Shown piece after piece: positions 28,279 to 37,350 of a stretch of DNA of 64,000 nt (the first letter of the stretch is position 1; every line of letters starts with the position of its first letter). The translations under genes were made by a program, and so were the position numbers. Source of the DNA: Varibaculum cambriense DSM 15806 (GTDB lineage Bacteria; Actinomycetota; Actinomycetes; Actinomycetales; Actinomycetaceae); NCBI RefSeq assembly GCF_000420065.1, contig NZ_ATUF01000006.1:1-64000 (forward strand), given 5' to 3'. The notes beneath the pieces are model-generated. The model had not been told where the DNA came from and ran no database searches. It saw only the letters and a list, made by a program, of their open reading frames with translations.

Positions 28279-28842
28279 ATGACCTCGCCGGATTATGGTG
28301 CGCTGCCGACCGAAGATTCTCGCAGCTTCGGGGGAGTTCCTGATGCTTTCCAGCGCCTGTGGACTCCCCACCGCCAGGTATATATCTCGGGTGAAGAACG
28401 CCCGATGACTAAGAAAAGTGAGGACTGTCCTTTCTGTGCTGCCCCTGCTCGCAGCGACGAGGACGCCCTGATTGTTTACCGGGGTGAAAAAGTTTTCGCG
28501 CTCATGAATCTCTTCCCCTACAACTCGGGGCATATGTTGATCTGTCCCTACCGGCATATATCTGAATATATTGACCTGGACGAGGACGAGCGTGCCGAAT
28601 TCGGGGAAGTAACCGCGCAGGCGATTAGGACCTTGAAAAAGGTGGCGAACCCCGCCGGTTTCAACCTGGGGATGAATCAAGGGGAAGTCGCCGGCGCGGG
28701 TATCGCCGGACACCTGCATCAACATATTGTTCCCCGCTGGGCAGGAGATGCTAATTTCTTCCCGCTAATCGCCCGTACCAAAGCGGTGCCCCAGCTTTTG
28801 GGTCAGGCCCGCGAACAGTTAGCTAGTGGCTGGCAGGGGTAG
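28279..28842 (+). CDS. HIT family nucleotide hydrolase
   Basis: A 187-aa HIT protein. The catalytic His triad is HLHQHIVPRW near residue 138, and CPFCAAPAR near 50 is a typical zinc-binding pair for this clade. Actinobacterial members with this context resemble an AP4A phosphorylase or related dinucleotide hydrolase. The exact substrate is not known. The gene lies 3 nt after thrS and 3 nt before pgsA, matching the thrS-HIT-pgsA-patA-pimA order of mycobacteria. Confidence 0.85.
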   Translation: MTSPDYGALPTEDSRSFGGVPDAFQRLWTPHRQVYISGEERPMTKKSEDCPFCAAPARSDEDALIVYRGEKVFALMNLFPYNSGHMLICPYRHISEYIDLDEDERAEFGEVTAQAIRTLKKVANPAGFNLGMNQGEVAGAGIAGHLHQHIVPRWAGDANFFPLIARTKAVPQLLGQAREQLASGWQG

Positions 28843-28845
28843 TTA

Positions 28846-29460
28846 ATGCTTGGAAACCATGGAAGAGGTCTCGCCCGTGCTATTTTTACCTCCCCGGCAA
28901 GGCTGCTAGCCAAAATGGGGGTGACCCCCAATATGGTCACTGTTGCCGGCACCATAATCAATATGGCACTGGCTATAGGGCTGCTGGCACGCGGCTATTT
29001 AGCGCTGGGGGGAATCCTGATTGGCATCACCGCCTTTGCCGACTCTCTAGATGGGGTGCTTGCGCGGCTTACTAATCGGACCAGCGAGTTTGGGGCGTTC
29101 CTTGATTCCTCCATGGATCGACTCGCCGATGGTGCTATTTTTGGTTCCCTGCTGTACTGGGCTATCACTGGAATGGCTCCAGGCGGCATCCGCACCGCTA
29201 CTATTATCGCCGCAATTTGCGCGCTAGTGGGAGCAGCGGCGGTTCCCTATGTGCGCGCCCGCGGGGAAGCCCTGGGGGTGGTTGCCAAAGTGGGGATTGG
29301 GGAACGCACCGATCGCCTGGTAGTCGCCCTAGTAGGGGCAGGCATAACCGATCTGGGGGCCCCGGAAATCTGTTTTCCGGTCGCCCTGTCCTGGGTAGCT
29401 TTCGCAAGTTTTGTGACCGTGGGGCAAAGAATCCTTTACGTCAGAAAGCATCTGAAGTAA
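28846..29460 (+). CDS. pgsA: Phosphatidylinositol phosphate synthase (CDP-alcohol phosphatidyltransferase)
   Basis: A 204-aa integral membrane enzyme with the signature D-x2-DG-x2-AR-x8-G-x3-D-x3-D, seen as DSLDGVLARLTNRTSEFGAF and then LDSSMDRLAD. It has about six membrane segments. It should join CDP-diacylglycerol to inositol-phosphate at the first step of phosphatidylinositol mannoside synthesis. The following patA and pimA genes support phosphatidylinositol phosphate synthase over phosphatidylglycerophosphate synthase. Confidence 0.85.
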   Translation: MLGNHGRGLARAIFTSPARLLAKMGVTPNMVTVAGTIINMALAIGLLARGYLALGGILIGITAFADSLDGVLARLTNRTSEFGAFLDSSMDRLADGAIFGSLLYWAITGMAPGGIRTATIIAAICALVGAAAVPYVRARGEALGVVAKVGIGERTDRLVVALVGAGITDLGAPEICFPVALSWVAFASFVTVGQRILYVRKHLK

Positions 29461-30411
29461 GTGAAAACTGGGATATTTTCGAGTGCGGCACTTGCGCGGA
29501 CAGGCTTAAAACTGCTGTCTAAAGTACCACTTCCCCTAGCCCAGATAATCGGGAATCTGATTGGCGAAGTGCTCTACCGGATAAATACTTCCGGGGCTGA
29601 GCAATACCGGAAAAATCTGCGACATTTAGGGATCGCAGACAACAAAATCGAAGAAACTGTGCGGCAGGGACTAAAAGGCTATATGCGGTTATTTTCCGAA
29701 ACCGCTTTATTAGGGGCATTCTCTCATTCCCAACTTCTGGCGCGCGTACGGATTGGCGGGGATCGCGAATCCTTGCTGGAGGACTGCGCCCGCGGCAATG
29801 TTTGCTTAGCACTTACCCACTCGGGAAACTGGGATTTAGCGGGTTACTTTGCCAGCCAGGAAGTAATACCGGTCCTTACGGTGGCAGAAAAAGTAAAACC
29901 GGAAGCGCTGTTCCAGGCGTTTACCCGAGTACGCCAACAGGCTAATATGCGGATAATTGCGGTCACCAAAGGGGAAAAGCCTTTCTCTAACCTAGTGGCA
30001 GCCGCGGCGGAAGGACACTATTTGATTCCTCTGCTCGCTGACCGGGATATTACTGGCAGGGGGGTAGAAGTTACCCTGGGAAACTCAAAAGCCCTAGTAG
30101 CAGCGGGTCCGGTCGCCCTCGCCCAGAAAATTAATGCCCCGCTTTACTGTGGACATATCTCTTTGGAAAAGTTAGGACGGGCCCGCAGGGGAGCGGCTAG
30201 TTCCCGCTGGGGCATAGTGATAAATATTTCCGGTCCCATAAAGCCGGATAGAGTAGAAAATATGACCAAAGAATGGGCTAGCAGAGTGGGGAAAATGATT
30301 TTGGATTCCCCCGAGTCTTGGTTCATGCTGCAAAAATTGTTTGTAGCTGATTTAGATCCGGAGCGATTAGCGCGGGCTCGTCAGCACGTCAGGCAGGAGA
30401 GACAGTCATGA
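29461..30411 (+). CDS. patA: Phosphatidylinositol mannoside acyltransferase
   Basis: A 316-aa LPLAT-family acyltransferase. The H-x4-D catalytic motif is THSGNWD near residue 120. In mycobacteria PatA acylates the mannose of PIM1/PIM2 at the inner leaflet. The GTG start follows the pgsA stop directly, and the stop overlaps the pimA ATG (ATGA), so translation is coupled. The position between pgsA and pimA makes the assignment firm; by sequence alone only the superfamily would be certain. Confidence 0.87.
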   Translation: MKTGIFSSAALARTGLKLLSKVPLPLAQIIGNLIGEVLYRINTSGAEQYRKNLRHLGIADNKIEETVRQGLKGYMRLFSETALLGAFSHSQLLARVRIGGDRESLLEDCARGNVCLALTHSGNWDLAGYFASQEVIPVLTVAEKVKPEALFQAFTRVRQQANMRIIAVTKGEKPFSNLVAAAAEGHYLIPLLADRDITGRGVEVTLGNSKALVAAGPVALAQKINAPLYCGHISLEKLGRARRGAASSRWGIVINISGPIKPDRVENMTKEWASRVGKMILDSPESWFMLQKLFVADLDPERLARARQHVRQERQS

Positions 30412-31517
30412 AAATCGGAATCGTTTGTCCCTATGCTTACGACGTGCCAGGGGGAGTACAGTTTCACGTACGTGACCAGGCAGCAGAACTGCGGCGACGC
30501 GGTCATAAAGTTTCAGTATTCGCCCCGGTAGAAACCGAATATAGCGAGGACGGGTTCGTAAACGCCGGAAAAACTTTTGCGATTCCCTATAACGGATCCG
30601 TAGCTCGCCTAGCCTTTGGGCCGCGAGTGGCAGCTCGCACTCGCCAATGGGTGACCACCAGTGATTTCGATATTTTACATGTGCATGAACCAGCCACGCC
30701 CTCGGTATCTCTAATTGCGCTGCAACATGCACGCTGCCCGGTGGTGGGGACTTTCCATGCTGCCTTGGAAAGATCTTTGCTTTATACCCTGGGTAAACCG
30801 GTGGTGCAATCGGTAAAAGAGAAGCTCAGCGCGCAAATCGCAGTCTCTGAGGAGGCGCGGCGCACGCTGCAACGTTATCAAGACGGAGACGCTACCGTGA
30901 TTCCTAACGGGGTTGACTTCCCCGCGTTCGCTGGGGCAAGTGCGAGTCCCAAGTGGCAACAGAGCGAAGAATCGCCAGTGTTCTGCTTCTTAGGACGCCT
31001 AGATGAACCTCGAAAGGGACTGTCAATTCTGGTAGAAGCGATTCCACTGGTGTTAGAAAAATATCCTGCCGCTCGCTTCTTAATCGCCGGTCCCGGCACC
31101 GCTAGTCGAGCTCGCGCTGCCCTAGAGCCGTTTGGAAGTAGCGTAGAGTTTTTGGGCGCGCTGAGTGAAGAAGAAAAAAAGTCGCTTTTTAAGTCCGCTA
31201 CCGCCTATATCGCACCCCAAACCGGGGGAGAGTCCTTCGGGATTGTACTGGTAGAGGCGATGGCAGCTAACTGTCTGGTGGTTGCGTCCTCGATTCCCGC
31301 ATTTTCGGCGGTATTAGAGCAGGGCAGGCTGGGTAAGATCTTTACCTCCGAGGACGCAAATTCGCTGGCTGAAGAACTGTTGGCAGTATGCGAAAACAGG
31401 GAAGCAGCCTCCCAGCTAGCTAGTTGCGGACACCAAGGTGCAAAGCGTTATGACTGGTCGAACGTAACTGACCAAGTATTAGCGGTTTATGAACACTGTA
31501 GGGAAGGAAAAGCATAA
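30408..31517 (+). CDS. pimA: Phosphatidylinositol mannosyltransferase PimA
   Basis: A GT4 retaining glycosyltransferase (369 aa) transferring mannose from GDP-mannose to phosphatidylinositol. The N-terminal Rossmann domain starts MKIGIVCPYAYDVPGGVQFH. The C-terminal domain holds the E-x7-E donor motif GESFGIVLVEAMA near residue 277. It overlaps patA by 4 nt and ends the likely thrS-pimA operon. The gene order matches mycobacterial Rv2614c-Rv2610c. The wider yebC-ruvCAB block follows after prsW and a Nudix gene. Confidence 0.9.
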   Translation: MKIGIVCPYAYDVPGGVQFHVRDQAAELRRRGHKVSVFAPVETEYSEDGFVNAGKTFAIPYNGSVARLAFGPRVAARTRQWVTTSDFDILHVHEPATPSVSLIALQHARCPVVGTFHAALERSLLYTLGKPVVQSVKEKLSAQIAVSEEARRTLQRYQDGDATVIPNGVDFPAFAGASASPKWQQSEESPVFCFLGRLDEPRKGLSILVEAIPLVLEKYPAARFLIAGPGTASRARAALEPFGSSVEFLGALSEEEKKSLFKSATAYIAPQTGGESFGIVLVEAMAANCLVVASSIPAFSAVLEQGRLGKIFTSEDANSLAEELLAVCENREAASQLASCGHQGAKRYDWSNVTDQVLAVYEHCREGKA

Positions 31518-31625
31518 AGACTGGGAAAGCCAGCGCTAGTCAGTTTTGTGATTGTCTAGAAGAGGAAAATAATCTCCCAGTTTCGACAAGTTAGACTAGG
31601 GTTAGCCCAAAAAAAGGAGGACTAG

Positions 31626-32966
31626 GTGAGCCAATCGAATTCCGGGTATCTGCCGGCTGCCTCTATTCCGCCTGAGTCTGACGCCAGTTACCCTCCGGTT
31701 ACTGAACAGCTAGTTGCTAGTTACAGCTTTGACGCCCGCAGTTTGCCTGCGGATCCAATGATTCCGCATCCTGCTGTTTCCCAACGAGTTTCCGCCCAAC
31801 CGCTATTGGTAGATCCGGGAGCAGAAAAAGCGAGCAGACGTTCGCGTCTGCGCTCCTTCCCCTGGCTGGAAGTAATGTGTTTGTTAGCAGCCGGGGGTGG
31901 ACTTACCTATTTGGCAGTTTTTGTTTCTTCGGAAGAATCCATCACCACTACCATAGGCGCCGTAATTGCTGCCTTGTTACCGATGGCGATCGTAGTGATC
32001 GTAATGGTGTGGCTTGATCGCTGGGCGCCAAAACCGTGGTGGCTACTAGTAATAGCGTTCCTTTGGGGAGCGGGGATCGCTTCCGTCTGTGCTTTGGGGC
32101 TCAATACCTTTTCCGGGGAAAAGCTACAGTCGGTAGATTTTGGTCCCACTCCTTTTCAATCTTTTGGTCTTTTGGCTACCATCGTGGCTCCGATAGTTGA
32201 AGAGTCCTTAAAAGGTCTCGGGGTAGTAATCATTATGTTGGCCAGGCGTCGCTCGATAAAAAGTCCCCTCGATGGGGTGGTGATTGCCGGCATCCTGGCC
32301 GCGGGCTTTGCTTTCACGGAGAACGTGCTTTATTTTGCCCGTTTTTACGAACAACTCCCGGTAGTTTTCTTTATGCGGGCGATGCTGGGACCCTTTGGTC
32401 ACACCGTTTACACTTCGATTTTTGGCCTCGCGGTGGGGATGGCGCTTACCCGCATTGCCTCACCTAAAATGCGGGTCATTCTGCCGGTTTCTGGTCTGGT
32501 TTCCGCTATCTGTCTTCATGCGGCCTGGAACGGACTAGCCACTTACTCGGCGTTGCTATTTGTGGTTTCCTATGTGTTTTTCTGGGGACCGATGTTCATT
32601 ACTTGGCTAGTGATTAACCTGGTGGTGTCGGTGCGGCAACGCAACGCCATCGAAAATGGTCTCCAAGCCTATATCGCGGATGGTTGGATTGATGTTCGCG
32701 AATCACAAATGCTCTGTTCCCTTTCGGGTAGGCGGCGAGCTCGGCGTTCAGCGCGCACTATTTCACCTGCTGCTCGTCGCGCACTCTCGGAATTCCAACA
32801 GGCGGCGACAGTTTTGGCGCTTAACTATGTAGCCAGTTCTCACCGCGGCCTGTCTGAAGGAATCAAAAAAGAGAATGAGGAAACCGTTAAGAAGTTACTG
32901 GCGGCTCGCAGGCATTTTGCCGCTGCCTGCACCGCAGTCGGCGCCTATCGGATGGGGCGGGCCTAA
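31626..32966 (+). CDS. prsW: PrsW family intramembrane metalloprotease
   Basis: A 446-aa polytopic membrane protein. The PrsW (M82) motifs are visible: PIVEESLKG near residue 195 (E-E-x3-K), FAFTENVLYF near 230, and two His-containing motifs, GPFGHTVYTSIFG near 262 and CLHAAWNG near 299. A roughly 75-residue disordered cytosolic N-terminus and a basic, helical C-terminus of about 100 residues flank the membrane core. In Bacillus PrsW cuts an anti-sigma factor, but no sigma factor is next to this gene. AAGGAGG is 8 nt before the GTG. Eight or so hydrophobic segments are seen. Confidence 0.88.
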   Translation: MSQSNSGYLPAASIPPESDASYPPVTEQLVASYSFDARSLPADPMIPHPAVSQRVSAQPLLVDPGAEKASRRSRLRSFPWLEVMCLLAAGGGLTYLAVFVSSEESITTTIGAVIAALLPMAIVVIVMVWLDRWAPKPWWLLVIAFLWGAGIASVCALGLNTFSGEKLQSVDFGPTPFQSFGLLATIVAPIVEESLKGLGVVIIMLARRRSIKSPLDGVVIAGILAAGFAFTENVLYFARFYEQLPVVFFMRAMLGPFGHTVYTSIFGLAVGMALTRIASPKMRVILPVSGLVSAICLHAAWNGLATYSALLFVVSYVFFWGPMFITWLVINLVVSVRQRNAIENGLQAYIADGWIDVRESQMLCSLSGRRRARRSARTISPAARRALSEFQQAATVLALNYVASSHRGLSEGIKKENEETVKKLLAARRHFAAACTAVGAYRMGRA

Positions 32967-32967
32967 G

Positions 32968-33555
32968 GTGAGCTCCGGTTTTCGAGTGCCGCGTCCCCTC
33001 CCGAATCCTTTTCCGCCTAACGGAGAAAATCCGCTCGGTTCAGACTGGCCAGTCGATGCCGATGGTTACCCCGGTCGCTACGCTGCCCGCATCATTGCCT
33101 TCGATAGCTCGCAACGCATCCTCTTAATCAGTGGCCACGATTTTTCTGATCCCACCCATCGCTGGTGGTTTACCCCCGGAGGTGGGATAGAAGGCGGAGA
33201 AACCCCCGAGCAGGCAGCCCTGAGGGAATTTAAAGAAGAAACTGGAATCACTCTTGACCGTGAACAGCTGCAAGGCCCGGTGCTTTACCGGGAATCTTTA
33301 CTAAAGTTCCGCAAACTTTGGGCTATCCAGGCAGAACATTATTTCTTAGTGCGTTTAAGCGCAGACGCTCCTCGGGCTTTCCCCGCCCAGTGGACGCCCT
33401 CGGAAAAGCAACTTTTAGAAGATATCCGCTGGGTTGGCCTGGGAGAACTTGCGCACTTAGCCCAGCGGGAAACTATCTATCCCAAGTGTCTGCCGAAACT
33501 GGCAAAGCAGTGGGCTTTCGATTGGGATGGATGTCAGAAGACCGTCTACGATTAA
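32968..33555 (+). CDS. Nudix hydrolase
   Basis: A 195-aa Nudix protein. The Nudix box (G-x5-E-x7-R-E-U-x-E-E-x-G-U) is seen as GGGIEGGETPEQAALREF followed by KEETGI. I chose the GTG at 32968, one base after the prsW stop, because longer in-frame starts would overlap prsW. The substrate cannot be named. A roughly 35-residue Pro-rich tail precedes the domain. Homologs commonly lie near pimA in actinobacteria. Confidence 0.85.
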   Translation: MSSGFRVPRPLPNPFPPNGENPLGSDWPVDADGYPGRYAARIIAFDSSQRILLISGHDFSDPTHRWWFTPGGGIEGGETPEQAALREFKEETGITLDREQLQGPVLYRESLLKFRKLWAIQAEHYFLVRLSADAPRAFPAQWTPSEKQLLEDIRWVGLGELAHLAQRETIYPKCLPKLAKQWAFDWDGCQKTVYD

Positions 33556-33644
33556 GGCTATTTAGACGGTTAGGGTGCAAAAGCGCTAAAATCAGCCTTG
33601 GTATTTCGAAAATTAATTGCGCGAGAGGAACTTAAGGAGAGCGA

Positions 33645-34409
33645 ATGTCGGGTCACTCAAAGTGGGCTACCACCAAGCATAAGAAAGCGGCAATCGACGC
33701 TAAGCGGGGCAAACTATTTGCCCGTTTAATTAAGAATATCGAGGTAGCAGCCCGTACCGGCGGTGGCGATCCGGCGGGAAATCCCACCCTATTCGACGCG
33801 ATCCAAAAGGCAAAAAAGAACTCGGTACCTGCCGATAACATCAAACGGGCAGTAGGGCGCGGCTCCGGTGCGGAAGCTGGCGGCGCGGACTGGCAGACTA
33901 TCTCCTACGAAGGTTACGGCCCGGGCGGGGTAGCGATGCTGGTAGAGTGCCTCACCGACAATAAGAACCGGGCAGCCGCCGATGTGCGGACTGCTTTTAG
34001 TAAAAACGGTGGTAACCTGGCTGATCCCGGCTCCGTTTCCTACCTATTCAACCGGATCGGAGCTATCGAGGTAGCTAAGGCCGAGGGCGTAGACGAGGAC
34101 ACCATTTTGATGGCGGTCCTGGACGCAGGAGCCGAAGAGGTCGAGGAAGGCGCCGAAAACTTCACCGTTATTTGTGATCCCACAAATCTGGTCGAAGTAC
34201 GCAAAGCCTTACAGGATGCCGGCATTGACTACGATTCAGCAGAATCCCAGTGGAAAGCTACCACGGAAGCAGAGCTGGATCTGGCAAAGTATCGCCAGGT
34301 GATGCGGCTTATCGATGCGCTGGAAGATAGCGATGATGTCCAGGACGTATTCACTAATCTTTCGGTTAGCCGCGAGGTACAAGCCCAATACGAAGCAGGG
34401 GACGAATAG
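33645..34409 (+). CDS. yebC: YebC/PmpR family transcription/translation factor
   Basis: A 254-aa YebC-family protein with the hallmark start [20 protein letters not shown], and the [10 protein letters not shown] and [15 protein letters not shown] motifs. Family members act as DNA-binding regulators. Recent work also links some members to translation of proline-rich stretches. The gene stands directly before ruvC, the standard order. AAGGAG lies about 5 nt before the ATG. Confidence 0.93.
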   Translation: MSGHSKWATTKHKKAAIDAKRGKLFARLIKNIEVAARTGGGDPAGNPTLFDAIQKAKKNSVPADNIKRAVGRGSGAEAGGADWQTISYEGYGPGGVAMLVECLTDNKNRAAADVRTAFSKNGGNLADPGSVSYLFNRIGAIEVAKAEGVDEDTILMAVLDAGAEEVEEGAENFTVICDPTNLVEVRKALQDAGIDYDSAESQWKATTEAELDLAKYRQVMRLIDALEDSDDVQDVFTNLSVSREVQAQYEAGDE

Positions 34410-34418
34410 GTAGTCTCG

Positions 34419-35057
34419 TTGCGGATTATCGGGATTGACCCCGGTCTTACTCGCTGCGGGATCGGGATCATTGATATGGATTCACAGCGGCGTGCCCAGC
34501 TGGTGCATGTCGAAGTTGCCCGGTCTCCGCAAAATATGGCGTCTCATTTCCGTTTAGATAAGATTCGCCAACGGATTGCGGCAGCTATTGAAGAGCATCA
34601 CCCGGAAGTAATGTCGATTGAGCGGGTATTCGCCCAAGACAACGTGCAATCAGTTACCTCCACCATGTGGGTTATGGGAATAGCGATGAGCGAAGCCGCC
34701 GCCCATCGCTTGCCGCTAGCGATCCATACCCCCTCGGAAGTAAAAGCCGCCGTTACCGGCTCGGGGGTAGCCGATAAGGCTCAAGTCCAGCATATGGTGC
34801 AGCGCATTTTACGGATGGATAAAGTGGTGCGGCCGGCCGACGCTGCCGACGCGTTAGCGATTGCGATTTGTCATGGTTGGCGCCAAGACGGTTTGCAGGG
34901 AGCAAGTCGAGATGGCACCGTTAACGTTTCTCTATCGGGCAAGATTTCTGCACGGGGGGATCTTACTCCCGCCCAAAAAATATGGGCACAGGCGCAGGCA
35001 GCTAGCCGGCGTACCGGGGCAGTTGATCCGCGGCTTAGGCGAAATAAGAGCAAGTAG
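34419..35057 (+). CDS. ruvC: Holliday junction resolvase RuvC
   Basis: An endonuclease that cuts Holliday junctions; it is 212 aa. The RNase H-fold catalytic acids are seen in GIDPGL (D6), SIERVF (E near 67), and DAADALAIAICHG (two Asp near 140). The TTG start gives MRIIGIDPGL, the family N-terminus, and has only a weak ribosome site. A basic tail of about 40 residues extends past the usual end. It precedes ruvA by 39 nt. Confidence 0.9.
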   Translation: MRIIGIDPGLTRCGIGIIDMDSQRRAQLVHVEVARSPQNMASHFRLDKIRQRIAAAIEEHHPEVMSIERVFAQDNVQSVTSTMWVMGIAMSEAAAHRLPLAIHTPSEVKAAVTGSGVADKAQVQHMVQRILRMDKVVRPADAADALAIAICHGWRQDGLQGASRDGTVNVSLSGKISARGDLTPAQKIWAQAQAASRRTGAVDPRLRRNKSK

Positions 35058-35096
35058 GATAGCGTTTATTAAGTAGCTAGCTAGCGGAGATTCTAT

Positions 35097-35696
35097 ATGA
35101 TTACGCATTTATCAGGAACCATTGAGGAAGTAAGGCTAGATAAAGCCACTATTGACGTGTCCGGTGTGGGCTACAGCTTTTTTGCTACTCCCGCTACCTT
35201 ATCTACCTTGACTGCCGGGAAAGAGGCCAAAATCTTGACTCACTTGGTGGTGAGAGAAGATGCTTGGCTCCTTTTCGGTTTTGCGGGGCGCGACGAACGC
35301 GATATTTTCTCCACCCTGATCACCGTTTCCGGGATCGGTCCCAAACTGGCATTGGCGGCTCTGGCGGTGTTTAGTCCCGACGAATTGCGGGCAGCAGTGT
35401 CCCAAGGTGACCTGGCGGCGCTTACCCAAATCCCGGGGGTAGGTAAGAAATCTGCGCAAAGAATCTTGGTAGAAATTGGGGATAAGCTGGGTGAACCTTC
35501 CGGAGGAGAAGGCGACTCTAGCAGCGGGATTGGCAGTGCCGAACGCGAAGAAGTTTGCCATGCCCTAGAGCAGCTTGGGTGGCGAACCCCGCTGGCACAA
35601 AAAGCAGTTAAAGAGGCAGCCGAAGCTAACCCGCAAGCGCAGGTGCCGGAGCTTTTGCGTGCGGCCTTACAATTACTAGGCAAGCATCACGCATAG
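35097..35696 (+). CDS. ruvA: Holliday junction helicase subunit RuvA
   Basis: RuvA (199 aa) holds the four-way junction and loads RuvB. The N-terminal OB domain starts MITHLSGTIEEV. Two helix-hairpin-helix motifs are visible (FSTLITVSGIGPKLALAALA and LTQIPGVGKKSAQRILVEIG), then an acidic linker and the C-terminal RuvB-binding helices. It is in an operon with ruvC and ruvB. Confidence 0.93.
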   Translation: MITHLSGTIEEVRLDKATIDVSGVGYSFFATPATLSTLTAGKEAKILTHLVVREDAWLLFGFAGRDERDIFSTLITVSGIGPKLALAALAVFSPDELRAAVSQGDLAALTQIPGVGKKSAQRILVEIGDKLGEPSGGEGDSSSGIGSAEREEVCHALEQLGWRTPLAQKAVKEAAEANPQAQVPELLRAALQLLGKHHA

Positions 35697-35705
35697 GGGA
35701 GCAAC

Positions 35706-36830
35706 GTGGAAGAAACAAACGAATGGGCGATCAGCTCTCCAGTAGGACCGGGGGCGGATGAAGTCGAGCGAGCCGCCGAGGCCGCGCTACGTCCGAAAGA
35801 TCTCGACTCTTTCGTAGGGCAAGAAAAAATTCGCCGCCAGTTGGATTTGGTGCTCAAAGCCGCAATCGGACGGGGAGCTACCCCTGACCATGTGCTGTTA
35901 GCTGGTCCGCCAGGTTTAGGAAAAACTACTCTGGCGATGATTATTGCCCATGAAACCGGAACCTCACTGCGACTAACCTCTGGCCCGGCGATTCAGCATG
36001 CCGGGGATTTAGCCGCAATTCTTTCGGCTCTGCAAGAGGGCGACGTGCTCTTTATCGACGAGATTCACCGTTTGGCACGCACTGCGGAAGAAATGCTTTA
36101 CCTGGCGATGGAAGATTTTCGCGTCGATGTGGTGGTGGGCAAAGGGCCGGGGGCAACCTCGATTCCGTTGACGCTGCCCCCCTTTACAGTCGTGGGTGCT
36201 ACTACCCGTTCTGGGTTGCTACCGGCTCCTTTGCGGGATCGCTTCGGTTTTACCGCTCATTTGGACTATTACAGCACCGCCGAATTACAACAAGTGTTGA
36301 CCAGGTCGGCGCGGTTAATGGAGGCGGAACTTGATCCGCGGGCAGCTGCGGAAATGGCGGCGCGTTCGCGGGGAACTCCCCGGATTGCGAATCGTTTGCT
36401 CCGAAGAGTAATCGACTATGCCCAGGTGCATGGGGACGGAACCCTGTCTTTGGAAGCCGCTAAAGCTGCCCTTGACCTGTTCGAGGTAGACCCGGCCGGG
36501 CTTGATCGCTTGGATCGAGCGGTTCTCGAGGCTCTCTGCAAACGTTTTGCCGGCGGTCCGGTCGGGCTGACCACTTTGGCGGTTTCCGTGGGGGAGGAAC
36601 CGGAAACCGTAGAAACCGTCTCGGAGCCTTACCTGGTGCGCGAGGGTTTTATTGCCCGGACTCCTCGCGGGCGAATCGCTACTGATAATGCCTTTGCTCA
36701 TCTGGGGATCACTGCTCCGCGACCAGAGGCAGAAGCATCGCTTTTTGACTTGCCGAAGCCTGAATCAGGGGGCGACTGGTCACAAAACCGGCCTAAACCG
36801 GGTGAGAAAGATGAAACAGATGTCCTTTAA
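35706..36830 (+). CDS. ruvB: Holliday junction helicase ATPase RuvB
   Basis: A 374-aa AAA+ motor. It has Walker A (GPPGLGKTT) near residue 62, Walker B (LFIDEIHR) near 115, sensor 1 and arginine finger region [18 protein letters not shown], and the C-terminal winged helix. AGGGGAG lies about 3 nt before the GTG start. The extra C-terminal tail of about 25 residues is low complexity. Confidence 0.94.
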   Translation: MEETNEWAISSPVGPGADEVERAAEAALRPKDLDSFVGQEKIRRQLDLVLKAAIGRGATPDHVLLAGPPGLGKTTLAMIIAHETGTSLRLTSGPAIQHAGDLAAILSALQEGDVLFIDEIHRLARTAEEMLYLAMEDFRVDVVVGKGPGATSIPLTLPPFTVVGATTRSGLLPAPLRDRFGFTAHLDYYSTAELQQVLTRSARLMEAELDPRAAAEMAARSRGTPRIANRLLRRVIDYAQVHGDGTLSLEAAKAALDLFEVDPAGLDRLDRAVLEALCKRFAGGPVGLTTLAVSVGEEPETVETVSEPYLVREGFIARTPRGRIATDNAFAHLGITAPRPEAEASLFDLPKPESGGDWSQNRPKPGEKDETDVL

Positions 36831-36876
36831 CGCTTAGAATCATTAAGGTTAAGAATTTTAGACTGGAAGGTTGACA

Positions 36877-37308
36877 ATGGGAAGTGGAGTACTTCTAGCC
36901 GTCATTGGCGCGTTCTTATTGATGATGATTTTTTCTTCACGCAATGCCAAGAAAAAACAACTAGAGCAGCGCGACAAACTTGCTAACGATATGGTCCCCG
37001 GCGCGTGGGTGATGACCACCTCAGGTTTTTATGGACGCTATGTAGAAACCGATGGGGACGTAATCGTGCTCGAAACCTCGGATGGAACCGAGACCCTGTG
37101 GACATCTCGGGCGATTGTCAGCGTGGGGAACCCGCCGTTCGCGCCGGATACCGCAGAAGCCGACCCCCAGGACGCGGACACCGAAAAAGCTGATAAAGCC
37201 GAAGAGGCCAAGGATCTGGCGGCCGATTCCCCGGAAGAAGAAACTTCCAGTGACGAGGCCAAAGACGACGCCGCTTCTGCGGATGGCGATCCCAGCGAAA
37301 AGAACTAA
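36877..37308 (+). CDS. yajC: Preprotein translocase subunit YajC
   Basis: A 143-aa SecDF-associated protein. A single hydrophobic segment (about 3-22, GVLLAVIGAFLLMMIF) is followed by the conserved region with GAWVMTTSGFYGRYVETDGD. The last 50 residues are an unusually acidic Asp/Glu-rich tail with a few Lys. GGAAGG lies 6 nt before the ATG at 36877. A TTG at 36871 is a less likely start. It stands before secD, the usual yajC-secD-secF order. Confidence 0.88.
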   Translation: MGSGVLLAVIGAFLLMMIFSSRNAKKKQLEQRDKLANDMVPGAWVMTTSGFYGRYVETDGDVIVLETSDGTETLWTSRAIVSVGNPPFAPDTAEADPQDADTEKADKAEEAKDLAADSPEEETSSDEAKDDAASADGDPSEKN

Positions 37309-37350
37309 TAAGCGAAGAAATAATCACCGTATATAACGGAAAGAACAACA